64,000 bases of DNA from Pseudomonas kairouanensis. GTDB lineage: Bacteria > Pseudomonadota > Gammaproteobacteria > Pseudomonadales > Pseudomonadaceae. Below, one piece after another: positions 37,097-47,376 of this stretch (the first letter of the stretch is position 1; each line of letters begins with the position of its first letter). The stretch lies in contig NZ_QUZU01000002.1 in assembly GCF_004682055.1 (NCBI RefSeq), positions 1 through 64,000 of the forward strand, read 5' to 3'. Below the pieces are notes generated by a model. The model did no database searches, had not been told where the DNA came from, and was given only the letters and a program-made list of their open reading frames with translations. Position numbers and translations under genes: made by a program.

Positions 37097-38044
37097 ATGA
37101 ACCTGGCGCGCTATCGCTTTGTACTGTCCCGGCCCTTGCAGTTGCTGCCGGTGCTGCTGGGCATCAGCCTGATTACCTTCGTGCTGGTGCGCTCGATCCC
37201 CGGTGACCCGGCGCGAGCCTTGCTCGGGTCACGCAGCACGCCGGACGCCTTGCTGAAAATCCGCGCCCAGTACGGCCTCGATCAGCCGCTGTGGCTGCAG
37301 TATTTCTACTTTCTAAAAAACCTGCTCAAGGGCGATCTTGGCCAATCCCTGTTGTACAAGGTGGATGCGTTGAAATTGATCGTCACCCGCATCGAACCCA
37401 CCCTGGTGCTGGTGCTCGGCAGCGTGCTGCTGGCATTGTTGATCGCGGTGCCGCTGGCCACCTTGGCCGCACGCAATAAAGGCGGCTGGCCTGACAAACT
37501 GATTCGCGTGTTCACCACCGTGGGCCTCGGTATGCCGGCGTTCTGGCTGGGCTTGATGCTGATCCTGTTGCTGAGTGTGCAGTGGGGCTTGTTCCCGGTG
37601 TCCGGCTACGGCCGTACCGTGTTGGACAAGGCCCATCACATGGTGCTGCCGTGCCTGACCATCGCCCTGGCGCTGTCGGCGGTGTTGGTGCGCAACCTGC
37701 GGGCCAGCATGTTGATGGAGTTGCAGGCCGACCATGTCACCGCCGCCCGTGCCCGCGGGTTGCCGGAAGCGGCGGTGTTTCGTCGCCATGTGCTGCCCAA
37801 CTCCCTGGTGCCGGCGGTCAACCTGCTGGCGGTCAATATCGGCTGGCTGATCAGCGGCACGGTGGTGATCGAAAGCCTGTTCGCCATCCCCGGCATAGGT
37901 CAGTTACTGGTGCGTGGCATCTTCACGCGCGACTACATGGTGGTGCAGGGCGTCGCCATGGTGCTGGCCTGCGCAACGGTGGTGGTCAACTTCGCCGCCG
38001 ATGTGGTCACCGTGGCCCTCGACCCGCGGGTGAAAATGCAATGA
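37097..38044 (+). CDS. ABC dipeptide-type importer, permease 1 (DppB-like)
   Basis: A 315-residue inner-membrane permease with about six membrane segments. It starts LARYRFVLSRPLQLLPVLLGISLITFVLVRSIPGDPA, characteristic of DppB/OppB proteins, and carries the EAA coupling loop ELQADHVTAARARGLPEAAVFRRHVLPNSLVP. It is three bases from the iminopeptidase stop and overlaps the next permease by four bases (ATGA), as expected for a single operon. Confidence 0.92.
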   Translation: MNLARYRFVLSRPLQLLPVLLGISLITFVLVRSIPGDPARALLGSRSTPDALLKIRAQYGLDQPLWLQYFYFLKNLLKGDLGQSLLYKVDALKLIVTRIEPTLVLVLGSVLLALLIAVPLATLAARNKGGWPDKLIRVFTTVGLGMPAFWLGLMLILLLSVQWGLFPVSGYGRTVLDKAHHMVLPCLTIALALSAVLVRNLRASMLMELQADHVTAARARGLPEAAVFRRHVLPNSLVPAVNLLAVNIGWLISGTVVIESLFAIPGIGQLLVRGIFTRDYMVVQGVAMVLACATVVVNFAADVVTVALDPRVKMQ

Positions 38045-38898
38045 GCAGCCGCCCCTTGATTGCCCCGTGGCGTTTGCGCCTGCGTTTCGGTTTGCGTAAT
38101 GGTCGCCTGACCGCTGCGTGGGGGCTGTTGATTCTACTGCTGTGGCTCGCCCTGGCGCTCTTTGCGCCATGGGTTGCGCCTTATGATCCGATTGCGCAGA
38201 ACACCGATATCAGCCTGCTCGGGCCTAGCCTGGCCCATCCTTTTGGTACCGATAACTACGGTCGCGACATTCTCTCGCGGGTGATCTGGGGCGCGCGCGT
38301 CGACCTGCAACTGGCGGTCATCGGCGTGATCTTCCCATTCATGATCGGCACCTTTATCGGCGCGGTTTGCGGCTATATCGGCGGGCGTTTTGACAGCGTC
38401 TGCATGCGAGTCATTGACGTGATCCTGGCGTTTCCGTTCCTGGTGCTGATGCTGGCGATCATGGCCATCCTCGGTCCGGGCTTGCAGAGTTTTTACATCG
38501 CCATGGCGCTGGTGGGCTGGGTGTCTTATGCGCGGTTGATCCGCTCGCAGATCCTGGTGCTCAAGGAAAGCGACTTTGCCCTGGCCGCCAAGAGCCTGGG
38601 CTTTGGCCATGGGCGCATCCTGTTTCGGCATCTGCTGCCCAATGCGATGTTCGGCTCGATTGTGTTCTCCATGTCCGACGCCGTGTTGGTACTGCTCAAT
38701 GGCGCTGCCGTGAGCTACCTGGGCCTTGGCGTGCAGCCACCCACCGCCGAATGGGGCACGATGGTCGCCGAAGGGCAGGCGTTTATCACCACCGCGTGGT
38801 GGATCTGTACGTTCCCAGGGCTGGCCATTGTGACCCTGGCCATGGGTTTCAGCCTGCTGGCCGATGGTGTGGCGCAAGTGCTGGGGGATCGCTCATGA
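38041..38898 (+). CDS. ABC dipeptide-type importer, permease 2 (DppC-like)
   Basis: A 285-residue inner-membrane permease. After a short cytoplasmic N-terminus, membrane segment TAAWGLLILLLWLALALFAPWVAP and the DppC motif HPFGTDNYGRDILSRVIWGARVDLQ are seen, then the EAA loop SDFALAAKSLGFGHGRILFRHLLPN. The ATG overlaps the stop of permease 1, and its own stop overlaps the next start. The frame to its left (37582 on) is not coding. Confidence 0.92.
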   Translation: MSSRPLIAPWRLRLRFGLRNGRLTAAWGLLILLLWLALALFAPWVAPYDPIAQNTDISLLGPSLAHPFGTDNYGRDILSRVIWGARVDLQLAVIGVIFPFMIGTFIGAVCGYIGGRFDSVCMRVIDVILAFPFLVLMLAIMAILGPGLQSFYIAMALVGWVSYARLIRSQILVLKESDFALAAKSLGFGHGRILFRHLLPNAMFGSIVFSMSDAVLVLLNGAAVSYLGLGVQPPTAEWGTMVAEGQAFITTAWWICTFPGLAIVTLAMGFSLLADGVAQVLGDRS

Positions 38899-39851
38899 GC
38901 CTGTTGCAGGTGCAGGACCTAAGTGTGATTGCCAGCAACAATGGGCGCGAGGTCACCCTGGTGGACCGCGTGTCCTTTGACTTGGCCGAGGGTGAGATCC
39001 TAGGCCTGGTGGGCGAGAGCGGTTCGGGCAAGACCCTGGCGTGTCGCGGGCTGATGCGCTTGTTGCCATCACCGAACCTGCGGGTGCAGGGCGGTGCAGT
39101 CAGGCTTGCCGGGCAGGACTTGTTGTCACTCGATGATGCCGGGATGCGTGCCGTACGCGGCGGGCAACTGGGCATGATCTTCCAGAACCCCAGCAGCCAC
39201 CTCGACCCATTGATGCGCATTGGTGAGCAGATCGCCGAAGGTATTCGCCTGCACCAAGGCGCGTCGAAAAAAGAGGCGCGCCAGCAGGCCATCGACGTGC
39301 TGCGTCAGGTCGGCATTCCCGATCCGCAGGCACGGGTCGACAACTACCCTCACGAGTTTTCCGGGGGCATGCGCCAGCGGGCGATGATCGCCGTGGCCCT
39401 GGGTTGCAACCCCAAGGTCCTGATCGCCGACGAGCCGACCACCGCCCTGGATGTGACGGTGCAGGCGCAAATCCTGCGTCTGTTGCTGGACCTGCGCGAC
39501 CAGCGCGGCCTGTCGATCATCATGATCACCCACGACCTCGGCGTAGTGGCGCAGACCTGCGATTGCATCGCGGTGATGTACGCCGGGCGCCTGTGCGAGC
39601 ACGGCAGCAAGTACGACCTGTTGGCCCGCCCCCAGCACCCGTACACCGCCGGGCTGATCGACTGCCAACCGGCCCACAGCAGTGGCCATGCCTTGCTGCG
39701 CACTATCCCTGGGCAGCCGCCGTTGCTGGATGCATTGCCCGCCGGCTGTCGCTTCAACCCACGTTGCCCACAGGCGGGCGCCCTGTGCACCGAGCGTTTG
39801 CCCGAGGGGGCACGAGTCGCCTGTCACTACCCGTTGGGAGCGCACCCATGA
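38895..39851 (+). CDS. ABC dipeptide-type importer, ATPase 1 (DppD-like)
   Basis: A 318-residue nucleotide-binding subunit. Walker A GESGSGKT, signature FSGGMRQR, and Walker [13 protein letters not shown] are all intact. The C-terminal oligopeptide/dipeptide extension ([14 protein letters not shown]) has the Cys spacing typical of the DppD/OppD class, a possible Fe-S site. ATGA overlaps bound it on both sides. Confidence 0.93.
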   Translation: MSLLQVQDLSVIASNNGREVTLVDRVSFDLAEGEILGLVGESGSGKTLACRGLMRLLPSPNLRVQGGAVRLAGQDLLSLDDAGMRAVRGGQLGMIFQNPSSHLDPLMRIGEQIAEGIRLHQGASKKEARQQAIDVLRQVGIPDPQARVDNYPHEFSGGMRQRAMIAVALGCNPKVLIADEPTTALDVTVQAQILRLLLDLRDQRGLSIIMITHDLGVVAQTCDCIAVMYAGRLCEHGSKYDLLARPQHPYTAGLIDCQPAHSSGHALLRTIPGQPPLLDALPAGCRFNPRCPQAGALCTERLPEGARVACHYPLGAHP

Positions 39852-40846
39852 GCCTGTTGCAGATCAAGGACCTGGAGGTGAAGTTTGCTGCGTCCGGCAC
39901 TGGCCTGTTCGGGCTGAACAAACAGTGGGTGAGGGCGGTGAATGGCGTGTCACTGAGCCTGGCGGCGGGCGAAACCCTGGGCTTGGTGGGCGAGTCCGGC
40001 AGCGGTAAAAGCACCCTGGGCCGGGCGATTCTGCATCTGAGCCCCATCAGCGCCGGGCAAGTGGTATTCGATGGCATCGACATGGCCCACGGCAGTCCCA
40101 TCGATATCGCGCGGCTGCGCCATGAAACCGCGATGATCTTCCAGGACCCATACGCTGCGCTGAACCCGCGCCATAGCATCGGCGAAACCCTCGCCGAAGT
40201 GTTGCGGGTGCAGCGCAAGGTGGCGGCTGGGCAGATCGACGCTCGTGTCGGCGAACTGCTCGACCTGGTGGGCCTGCGCCCCGAACTGGCTGGCCGCAAG
40301 CCCGGCTCTCTGAGCGGTGGCCAGTGCCAGCGTGTGGGCATCGCCCGGGCGCTGGCGGTGGAGCCGCGCCTGATCATCGCCGACGAATGTGTGGCGGCGC
40401 TGGATGTGTCGATTCAGGGGCAGATCATCAACCTGTTGCTGGAACTGCAACAGCGCATGAACCTGGCGATCCTGTTTATCGCCCATGACCTGGCCATCGT
40501 GCGTCGCCTGTGCGACCGGGTGGCGGTGATGTACCTGGGCAAGATCGTCGAGGAGGGGCCGGTGGAGGCGGTGTTTACCGCGCCGCGCCATCCTTACACG
40601 GCGGCGTTGATCCAGGCGATTCCGGAGATTGATCCCCATCGGCCCCTGCCTACCGAGCCCTTGCCGGGAGAGCCACCCAGCCCACTGAATTTACCTACAG
40701 GCTGCGCCTTTCACCCGCGCTGCCGGCACGCCGTCGCCATGTGTTCCGTGGTGTTGCCGCCCACCCATTTCCTGCACGAGCATCGATACAGTTGCGTGCT
40801 TGAACAACCGTTGACCCTACCTGCCGTTATAAACAAGGAGTTATGA
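39848..40846 (+). CDS. ABC dipeptide-type importer, ATPase 2 (DppF-like)
   Basis: A 332-residue nucleotide-binding subunit, partner of ATPase 1. Walker A is GESGSGKST (48-56), the signature is LSGGQCQR with Cys160, and Walker B is IIADECVAALD with catalytic Glu180 followed by Cys181 where Pro is usual in this family. The C-terminal CAFHPRCRHAVAMC cluster is present. Both Cys substitutions are unusual but the catalytic residues are in place. One base separates its stop from the binding-protein gene. Confidence 0.92.
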   Translation: MSLLQIKDLEVKFAASGTGLFGLNKQWVRAVNGVSLSLAAGETLGLVGESGSGKSTLGRAILHLSPISAGQVVFDGIDMAHGSPIDIARLRHETAMIFQDPYAALNPRHSIGETLAEVLRVQRKVAAGQIDARVGELLDLVGLRPELAGRKPGSLSGGQCQRVGIARALAVEPRLIIADECVAALDVSIQGQIINLLLELQQRMNLAILFIAHDLAIVRRLCDRVAVMYLGKIVEEGPVEAVFTAPRHPYTAALIQAIPEIDPHRPLPTEPLPGEPPSPLNLPTGCAFHPRCRHAVAMCSVVLPPTHFLHEHRYSCVLEQPLTLPAVINKEL

Positions 40847-40847
40847 C

Positions 40848-42362
40848 ATGCAATCGCGCCACCTGAAGTTGCTTGCCGCTGCAACATTGACTGCGTGGTC
40901 GTTGACCGCCGGTCTGGCACAGGCCGCCGGTGTACTGACCATCGGCTGCCGTGAAGACAGCACCACGTTCGACCCGATCAAAAGCGCGCAAAACCGCGAT
41001 ACCTGGGTCTTTGCCAACGTCTATGACACCTTGGTGCGTGTCGACAACCTGGGCACCAAGATGGAACCGGGGCTGGCAGAAAGCTGGGAGATATCCAAGG
41101 ACGGCCTGACCTACACCTTCAAACTGCGCGATGCGAAGTTCTCTGACGGCTCGCCCATCACCGCCCAAGACGCGGTATTCAGCCTGCTGCGTATCCGCGA
41201 CAACAAGGCCTCGCTGTGGAGCGACCCGTTCAAGCTGATCGACACGGCCAAGGCCACTGATGCCAACACCTTGGTGGTCACCCTGGCCACCCCGGCGGTT
41301 GCGTTCCTGTCCCAACTGGCTTCGCCGACCGTGTCGATCCTGTCGGAAAAAGCCATGACCAAAATGGGCGAAGACGCCTACGCGGAAAACCCGGTGACGT
41401 CCGGTGCATTTACCGTGGACGAGTGGCGCAAGGGTGATCGGGTAATTCTCAAGAAAAACCCGAATTTCTGGCAGGCCAAGAACGTCAGCCTCGATGGCGT
41501 GGAGTGGGTCTCGGTCACCGACGACAATACCCGTATGCGCATGGTGCAGAACAACGAGTTGGACACTGCGATCTTCGTGCCTTTCTCCCGCGTTGAAGAG
41601 CTGAAGAAAGACAAAAACGTGGTGGTGCATTCCGACCCGTCTACCCGTGAAGATCACCTGTTGATCAACCACGAACATGGCCTGTTGGCCAAGCCGGAAG
41701 TGCGTCAGGCGCTGGACATGGCCATCGACAAGCAATCGCTGGTGAAGACCGCTACCTTCGGTCAAGGCACCGTGGCCTATTCCTACATCCCCAAGGGCTC
41801 GCTGTACCACTACGCCAACAACCTGCAACGCCCGTACGACCCGGCCGAAGCCAAGAAACTGCTGGCCGCCGCCGGGGCCAAGGACTTGAAGCTGAACTAC
41901 GTGGTCAACGCCGGCAATGAAGCCGACGAGCAGATTGCGGTGATCATCAAAGATCAGTTGGCCAAGGTCGGCGTGACCGCCAACCTGCAAAAGGTCGACC
42001 CGACCCAGAGCTGGCAGATGCTGGTAGACGGCGAATACGACATCTCAGTGATGTACTGGACCAACGACATCCTCGACCCGGACCAGAAAACCACCTTTGT
42101 GCTGGGCCACGACACCAACCAGAACTACATGACCCGCTACAAGAACGACAAGGTCAAGGACCTGGTGGCCCAGGCGCGCATCGAAGCCGACCCGGTCAAG
42201 CGTGAGCAGATGTATGTGGAGTTGCAGAAATTGGCGAAGCAGGATGTGAACTGGATTGACCTGTACTACAGCCCCTACATCAACATCTCACGCAGCAACA
42301 TCAGCAATTTCCTGCAAAACCCGCTGGGCCGCTTCACCCTTGAGGAAGTGGTGAAAAACTAA
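40848..42362 (+). CDS. ABC importer periplasmic binding protein (family 5)
   Basis: A 504-residue solute-binding protein with signal peptide MQSRHLKLLAAATLTAWSLTAGLAQA. SBP family 5 marks are VLTIGCREDSTTFDPIKS at the mature start, MEPGLAESWEISKDGLTYTFKLRDAKFSDGSP, and the C-terminal ISNFLQNPLGRFTLE. Usually such proteins bind di- or oligopeptides, opines or amides. In the studied plant-associated PipR systems, as I recall, the corresponding gene (aapA) is needed for the response to ethanolamine-derived plant compounds, which would be a plausible ligand here. Confidence 0.9.
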   Translation: MQSRHLKLLAAATLTAWSLTAGLAQAAGVLTIGCREDSTTFDPIKSAQNRDTWVFANVYDTLVRVDNLGTKMEPGLAESWEISKDGLTYTFKLRDAKFSDGSPITAQDAVFSLLRIRDNKASLWSDPFKLIDTAKATDANTLVVTLATPAVAFLSQLASPTVSILSEKAMTKMGEDAYAENPVTSGAFTVDEWRKGDRVILKKNPNFWQAKNVSLDGVEWVSVTDDNTRMRMVQNNELDTAIFVPFSRVEELKKDKNVVVHSDPSTREDHLLINHEHGLLAKPEVRQALDMAIDKQSLVKTATFGQGTVAYSYIPKGSLYHYANNLQRPYDPAEAKKLLAAAGAKDLKLNYVVNAGNEADEQIAVIIKDQLAKVGVTANLQKVDPTQSWQMLVDGEYDISVMYWTNDILDPDQKTTFVLGHDTNQNYMTRYKNDKVKDLVAQARIEADPVKREQMYVELQKLAKQDVNWIDLYYSPYINISRSNISNFLQNPLGRFTLEEVVKN

Positions 42363-42384
42363 GCTCTTAAACACCCCGCAATAC

Positions 42385-42480
42385 AAATGTGGGAGGGGGC
42401 TTGCTCCCGATTGCAGTGGATCAGTGAAGAATTGCTCAACTGACCCACCGCTATCGGGAGCAAGCCCCCTCCCACATTTA
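42385..42480. repeat. REP pair (REPIN), GGGAGGGGGC type
   Basis: Two REP units in inverted orientation (42385-42411 and 42453-42480), outer ends AAATGTGGGAGG, inner ends TTGCTCCCGAT, and a spacer of about 41 bases. It lies between convergent stops. The two arms are nearly perfect complements, so the whole unit would fold into a long hairpin. Confidence 0.92.
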
Positions 42481-42497
42481 GTCCTGCTACGTTCCGG

Positions 42498-43238
42498 CTA
42501 TTGCGCGTCGAACGCCTGCCCATTAATGCCCGTACTGTCCGGCCCCATCAGGTACAGGTACACCGGCATGATCTCTTCCGGCGTCGGGTTGTCCGTCGGG
42601 TTCTCCCCCGGATACGCCTGGGCCCGCATGCTGGTGCGCGTGGCCCCTGGGTTGATGCTGTTGGCCCGCACTGGCGCGACAGTGTCGAGTTCATCGGCCA
42701 GGGTTTGCATCAGGCCCTCGGTGGCGAATTTCGACACGCCATAAGCGCCCCAATACGCCCGACCCTTGCGCCCTACGCTGCTGGAGGTGAACACCACCGA
42801 CGCATCCTGGGACAGCTTGAGCAGCGGCAACAAGGTGCTGGTCAGCATGAACATCGCGTTGACGTTCACATGCATCACCCGCATGAAGTTCTCGCCAGAC
42901 AACTGCTCAATGGGCGTGCGCGGCCCGATGATCGAGGCGTTGTGCAGCAGGCCGTCGAGGTGGCCGAACTCTTTTTCGATCATCGCTGCCAGCTCATCGT
43001 ATTGATGGGGCAGGGCGGTCTCCAGGTTGAAGGGGATCACTACCGGCTGAGCGTGGCCGGCCGCTTCGATCTCGTCGTACACCTGGGCCAGGTTGGCTTC
43101 GGTCTTGCCCAGCAACAGCACGGTGGCGCCATGGGCGGCGTAGGTCTTTGCCGCTGCGGCGCCAATCCCACGACCGGCGCCGGTCACCAGGATGACCCGG
43201 CCTTTGAGCAGTTCTGGACGTGCAGAGTAATCAAACAT
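42498..43238 (-). CDS. yciK: YciK-family short-chain oxidoreductase
   Basis: A 246-residue SDR protein with cofactor motif TGAGRGIG and catalytic Ser-Tyr-Lys set (SSSVG, YGVSK). The family match is by the YciK-like start MFDYSARPELLKGRVILVTG. The ATG at 43236-43238 has GAGG six bases upstream. In many pseudomonads this gene follows mupP. The substrate is unknown. A REP pair sits between it and mupP. Confidence 0.88.
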   Translation of the reverse strand: MFDYSARPELLKGRVILVTGAGRGIGAAAAKTYAAHGATVLLLGKTEANLAQVYDEIEAAGHAQPVVIPFNLETALPHQYDELAAMIEKEFGHLDGLLHNASIIGPRTPIEQLSGENFMRVMHVNVNAMFMLTSTLLPLLKLSQDASVVFTSSSVGRKGRAYWGAYGVSKFATEGLMQTLADELDTVAPVRANSINPGATRTSMRAQAYPGENPTDNPTPEEIMPVYLYLMGPDSTGINGQAFDAQ

Positions 43239-43299
43239 AAATAGCCTCGACAAAATTCAGCAGGTTTAAACCCCAAATCTGTAAGCGCTGAAGATCCCC

Positions 43300-43391
43300 T
43301 GTGGGAGCGGGCTTGCTCGCGAATGCGGTGGGTCAGTTGAAGTGTCTGTGGCTGACACTGCGCATTCGCGAGCAAGCCCGCTCCCACATTT
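43300..43391. repeat. REP pair (REPIN), GGGAGCGGGC type, between mupP and yciK
   Basis: Inverted units TGTGGGAGCGGGCTTGCTCG and its complement, with outer TGTGGG ends and inner CGAATGCG. Spacer is about 34 bases. It lies inside a same-strand gene series, so it may reduce read-through from mupP into yciK. Confidence 0.93.
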
Positions 43392-43424
43392 GGATCTCCA
43401 TCAATCCGCAAACCTAGCGAACAC

Positions 43425-44096
43425 TCAGCAACTGCACAACGCGTTATCCAGCACCTTGCGCAGTTCCAGCGGGTGATCCACCACCACATCCGCGCCCCAG
43501 TGGCGCGGGTTGTCATCCGGGTGGATATAGCCATAGGTCACTGCTGCGGTGCGCGTACCGGCATCGCGGCCGGACTCAATGTCCCGCAGGTCATCGCCCA
43601 CGAACAACACGCTGGCCGGGTCCAGGCCGAGCATCTTGCACGCCAGGATCATCGGCTCCGGGTCCGGCTTGCTGTTTTTTACGTGGTCCGGGCAAATCAG
43701 CAGCGCCGAACGCTCAGCCAGGCCCAGTTGCTGCATGATTGGTTCGGCAAAGCGCAGCGGCTTGTTGGTGACCACGCCCCAGACCAGCTTGGCTTTCTCG
43801 ATGTCTTCCAGCAACTCGGCCATGCCGTCGAACAGTTTGCTGTGGATCGCGCAGCCCTTGACGTAGCGCTCCAGGAACTCCAGGCGCAGTTCTTCAAAGC
43901 CTGGGGACTCGGGGTCCATCGAGAAGGTCACGGCGACCATCGCCCGCGCACCGCCGGAAATTTCATCGCGGATGTGCTGGTCGTTGATCGGCGCCAGGCC
44001 GCGATCGGCGCGCATGGCCTGGCAAATGGCGATAAAGTCCGGCGCGGTGTCCAGCAGGGTGCCGTCCATGTCGAAGAGTACTGCTCGCAACTTCAC
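43425..44096 (-). CDS. mupP: N-acetylmuramic acid 6-phosphate phosphatase
   Basis: A 223-residue HAD phosphatase of the phosphoglycolate phosphatase subfamily: motif [13 protein letters not shown], motif II VVTNKP, motif III Lys (NSKPDPEP), motif [11 protein letters not shown]. Annotation as MupP rests on established gene order, as the P. putida gene for peptidoglycan recycling sits between ubiG and yciK, the order seen here. MupP feeds UDP-MurNAc salvage that bypasses de novo synthesis and gives intrinsic fosfomycin tolerance. It is five bases from ubiG. Confidence 0.9.
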   Translation of the reverse strand: MKLRAVLFDMDGTLLDTAPDFIAICQAMRADRGLAPINDQHIRDEISGGARAMVAVTFSMDPESPGFEELRLEFLERYVKGCAIHSKLFDGMAELLEDIEKAKLVWGVVTNKPLRFAEPIMQQLGLAERSALLICPDHVKNSKPDPEPMILACKMLGLDPASVLFVGDDLRDIESGRDAGTRTAAVTYGYIHPDDNPRHWGADVVVDHPLELRKVLDNALCSC

Positions 44097-44100
44097 AGGC

Positions 44101-44799
44101 TTACTCCTCGCGCAGGGTCTGGATCATGTAGTTGACGTCAACGTCGTTGGCCAGCTTGTAGTGCTTGGTCAGCGGGTTGTAGGTCAGGCCGATGATGTCC
44201 TTGACGGTCAGGCCGGCCTGACGGCTCCACGCGCCCAATTCGGATGGGCGGATGAATTTCTTGAAGTCATGGGTGCCGCGCGGCAGCAGCTTCATGATGT
44301 ATTCGGCGCCGATGATGGCGAACAGGTAGGCCTTGGGGTTGCGGTTGATGGTGGAGAAGAACACCTGGCCGCCGGGCTTGACCATACGGAAGCACGCACG
44401 GATCACCGAGGAAGGGTCTGGAACGTGTTCCAGCATTTCAAGGCAAGTGACCACGTCGAACTGCTCGGGCATCTCTTCGGCCAGGGCTTCGGCGGTGATC
44501 TGGCGGTATTCCACGCTCACGCCGGATTCCAGCTGGTGCAGTTGGGCCACGGCCAATGGCGCTTCACCCATGTCGATGCCCATTACGGTGGCGCCGCGCT
44601 GGGCCATGGCCTCGCTGAGGATGCCGCCGCCGCAACCGACGTCCAGCACCTTCTTGCCCGCCAGGTTGACGCGTTCGTCAATCCAGTTGACCCGAAGCGG
44701 GTTGATGTCGTGCAGGGGCTTGAACTCGCTTTCGCGGTCCCACCAGCGGTGAGCCAGGGCTTCGAATTTGGCGATTTCGGCGTGGTCGACGTTGCTCAT
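44101..44799 (-). CDS. ubiG: Ubiquinone biosynthesis O-methyltransferase
   Basis: A 232-residue SAM-dependent methyltransferase that catalyses both O-methylations in ubiquinone synthesis. Motif I is [16 protein letters not shown] and motif II is [14 protein letters not shown]; the N-terminal [10 protein letters not shown] and [12 protein letters not shown] are characteristic. ATG at 44797-44799 has AGAGGA six bases upstream. It lies 64 bp after mtaD on the same strand and is coupled to mupP. Confidence 0.95.
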   Translation of the reverse strand: MSNVDHAEIAKFEALAHRWWDRESEFKPLHDINPLRVNWIDERVNLAGKKVLDVGCGGGILSEAMAQRGATVMGIDMGEAPLAVAQLHQLESGVSVEYRQITAEALAEEMPEQFDVVTCLEMLEHVPDPSSVIRACFRMVKPGGQVFFSTINRNPKAYLFAIIGAEYIMKLLPRGTHDFKKFIRPSELGAWSRQAGLTVKDIIGLTYNPLTKHYKLANDVDVNYMIQTLREE

Positions 44800-44863
44800 G
44801 GTGAATCCTCTAAAGCTGAAAAATCGGGTTGCAGGGCTTGAGCATGCGGGCTCAAACCCTTCG

Positions 44864-46195
44864 TTATTCGCTGTGCCCGCTGATGCGCTGGCCCCAGGCA
44901 ATGGCCGTGGTGGTCAACTGTTGTTCATCCATGCGGGTCAATTGCCGGTCGTCGAGCAACTGCTTGCCGGCGACCCAAAGGTGTTTCACGCAATCGCGTC
45001 CGGTGGCATAGATAAGCTGTGAGACCGGATCGTAGATCGGTTGTTGCGCCAGCCCCGACAAGTCGAAGGCCACAATATCGGCAGCCTTGCCCACTTCCAG
45101 CGAGCCAATCTCGCTCTCCAGGCCCATGGCTCGCGCACCGTTGAGCGTAGCCATGCGCAGCGCGCGGTGGGCGTCCAGGGCGGTGGCAGAACCGGCGACG
45201 GCCTTGGCCAGCATCGCTGCCGTGCGGGTTTCCCCCAATAAATCCAGGTCATTGTTGCTGGCGGCGCCATCGGTACCAATGGCCACATTGACGCCAGCCT
45301 GCCACAGACGCTCCACCGGGCAGAAGCCGCTGGCCAGTTTCAGGTTGGATTCCGGGCAGTGGATGATGCTGGTGTTGCTTTCTACCAGCAAAGCCAGGTC
45401 GTCCTCGCTGATTTGGGTCATATGAACGGCCTGGAAGCGTGGGCCCAGCAGCCCCAGGCGACCCAGGCGCGCCAATGGCCGCTCGCCAGTGTGCTCGACC
45501 GCTTGCTGCACTTCGAAGGCGGTTTCGTGAACGTGCATCTGGATGGCGGCATCGAGTTCTTCGGCGATCACCCGGATTTTTTCCAGGTTGTCGTCGCCCA
45601 CGGTGTAGGGCGCATGGGGGCCGAAGCTGATCTTGATGCGGGGGTGGTGCTTGAGGTCGCCGAACAACTCGATGCCCTGGCGGATCGCCTCATCGGCGGT
45701 GCTGGCGCCGGGGATCGGGAAGTCGAGGATCGGAATCGCGATCTGCGCGCGCATACCGCTGTTATGCACGCAGTCGCTGGCCACCTTAGGGTAGAAGTAC
45801 ATATCCGAGAAACAGGTGATACCGCCCTTGAGTTGCTCGGCGATGGCCAGGTCGGTGCCATCACGCACGAAGGCTTCATCGACCCATTTGGCTTCGGCGG
45901 GCCAGATGTGCTTTTCCAGCCAGGTCATCAGCGGCAGGTCATCGGCCAGGCCGCGAAACAGGCTCATCGCCGCGTGCCCGTGGGCGTTGATCAGGCCAGG
46001 GCTGAGCAGCATGCCGGGCAACTCACGTGTTTCAGTGGCTTTGAGTTTAAGCGCTGCTGCCCGTGGGCCGATAAACGCAATGCGTCCGTCGCGGATGCCC
46101 AGGCCGTGTTCCTTGAGCACCACGCCGGCAGGTTCGACGGGTACCAGCCAGGTCGGCAGTAGCAGCAAGTCGAGCGGGGCGGCAGTGGTGGTCAT
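44864..46195 (-). CDS. mtaD: 5-methylthioadenosine/S-adenosylhomocysteine deaminase
   Basis: A 443-residue amidohydrolase of the TRZ/ATZ family. [13 protein letters not shown] carries the metal-binding HxH; HVHETAFE gives the next His; [14 protein letters not shown] the Asp and following motif. In P. aeruginosa the homologue is a methylthioadenosine deaminase, which starts an alternative methionine salvage route via methylthioinosine. Its neighbour mtnA, divergent across 110 bp, acts later in the same route. The gene also fits next to the SAM-using ubiG. Confidence 0.88.
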   Translation of the reverse strand: MTTTAAPLDLLLLPTWLVPVEPAGVVLKEHGLGIRDGRIAFIGPRAAALKLKATETRELPGMLLSPGLINAHGHAAMSLFRGLADDLPLMTWLEKHIWPAEAKWVDEAFVRDGTDLAIAEQLKGGITCFSDMYFYPKVASDCVHNSGMRAQIAIPILDFPIPGASTADEAIRQGIELFGDLKHHPRIKISFGPHAPYTVGDDNLEKIRVIAEELDAAIQMHVHETAFEVQQAVEHTGERPLARLGRLGLLGPRFQAVHMTQISEDDLALLVESNTSIIHCPESNLKLASGFCPVERLWQAGVNVAIGTDGAASNNDLDLLGETRTAAMLAKAVAGSATALDAHRALRMATLNGARAMGLESEIGSLEVGKAADIVAFDLSGLAQQPIYDPVSQLIYATGRDCVKHLWVAGKQLLDDRQLTRMDEQQLTTTAIAWGQRISGHSE

Positions 46196-46305
46196 CGAAG
46201 GCTTCTTCCCAGGCAGCTATATAAAGAGGGGCGAAGTATACCCGAGCGTCCTGGCTGGCGGATCGCTATAATCGGCGGCTTTTGTTCATGAGTGCGGAGT
46301 AGGGA

Positions 46306-47376
46306 ATGCGCGATCGACTGTTGGCTGCGGAGAAAGTAAAGGCCATCGATTGGCGCGATGGCACGCTGCACCTGCTCGATCAACGTGCCTTGCCGTCCCT
46401 GGAAAGCTGGGTGACCTGCCGCACCGTAGAAGAAGTGGCGGCGGCTATTCGCTCGATGGTGGTGCGGGGTGCGCCAGCGATTGGAATCAGCGCCGCCTAC
46501 GGCCTGGTGCTCGCCGCCCGTGAGCGGATTGCCGAGGGCGGTGACTGGCAGGCTGCGTGGGAAGAAGACTACGCACTCTTGGCCGATACCCGGCCGACCG
46601 CGTCGAACCTGTTCTGGGCGCTCAAACGCATGCGCGACCGCCTGGACCGGGTCAAGAAGCACGCCGATCCGGTGGCGGTGCTGGAAGCCGAGGCCATTGC
46701 GATTCATGAGAGTGATCGGGAAGCCAATCTGGTCATGGCCCAATTGGGGGTCGAGCGGATCCGCAAGCATCAGGGCAACGCCCAGGCGATCCTGACCCAT
46801 GGCAACGCAGGTGCGCTCTCGACAGGCGGCGTCGGCACGGCGCTGGGGGTGATTCGCGGGGCCTTCCTGGAGGGCTTGGTGGAGCAGGTCTACGCCAACG
46901 AAACCCGGCCGTGGTTGCAGGGTTCGCGGCTGACTGCCTGGGAGTTGGCAGGTGAGGGCATTCCGGTGACGGTGAATGCCGACTCGGCGGGTGCGCACAT
47001 TCTCAAGACCAAGGGCGTGACCTGGGTGATCGTCGGCGCCGACTGCATCACCGCCAATGGTGATGTGATCAGCAAGATCGGCACCTACCAGCTTGCCGTG
47101 TGTGCCATGCACCACGGCGTGCGCTTTATGGTGGTGGCGCCGAGTTCGACCATTGACTTGATGCTGGCCACTGGCGATGACGTTGCGTTGGAAGAACGTG
47201 ACTCGGGTGAGTTGTTGGAGATCGTCGGGCAGCGCTTGGGGGTGGAGGCGTTCAATCCGGTGTTCGACGTTACGCCGGCTGATTTGATCGATGTGATCGT
47301 GACGGAAAAGGGCATCGTTGAGCGCCCGGATACAGCCAAATTGGCCAAGTTGATGTGCCGTAAGCGTCTGCATTGA
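46306..47376 (+). CDS. mtnA: S-methyl-5-thioribose-1-phosphate isomerase
   Basis: A 356-residue isomerase in methionine salvage that converts methylthioribose 1-phosphate to the ribulose form. Signs: [15 protein letters not shown], which binds the phosphate, [19 protein letters not shown], with the catalytic Cys region shifted to the later [25 protein letters not shown] and its catalytic Asp. The ATG is well placed after GGAGTAGGG. It diverges from mtaD and precedes gyrA, from which an REP pair separates it. Confidence 0.94.
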   Translation: MRDRLLAAEKVKAIDWRDGTLHLLDQRALPSLESWVTCRTVEEVAAAIRSMVVRGAPAIGISAAYGLVLAARERIAEGGDWQAAWEEDYALLADTRPTASNLFWALKRMRDRLDRVKKHADPVAVLEAEAIAIHESDREANLVMAQLGVERIRKHQGNAQAILTHGNAGALSTGGVGTALGVIRGAFLEGLVEQVYANETRPWLQGSRLTAWELAGEGIPVTVNADSAGAHILKTKGVTWVIVGADCITANGDVISKIGTYQLAVCAMHHGVRFMVVAPSSTIDLMLATGDDVALEERDSGELLEIVGQRLGVEAFNPVFDVTPADLIDVIVTEKGIVERPDTAKLAKLMCRKRLH

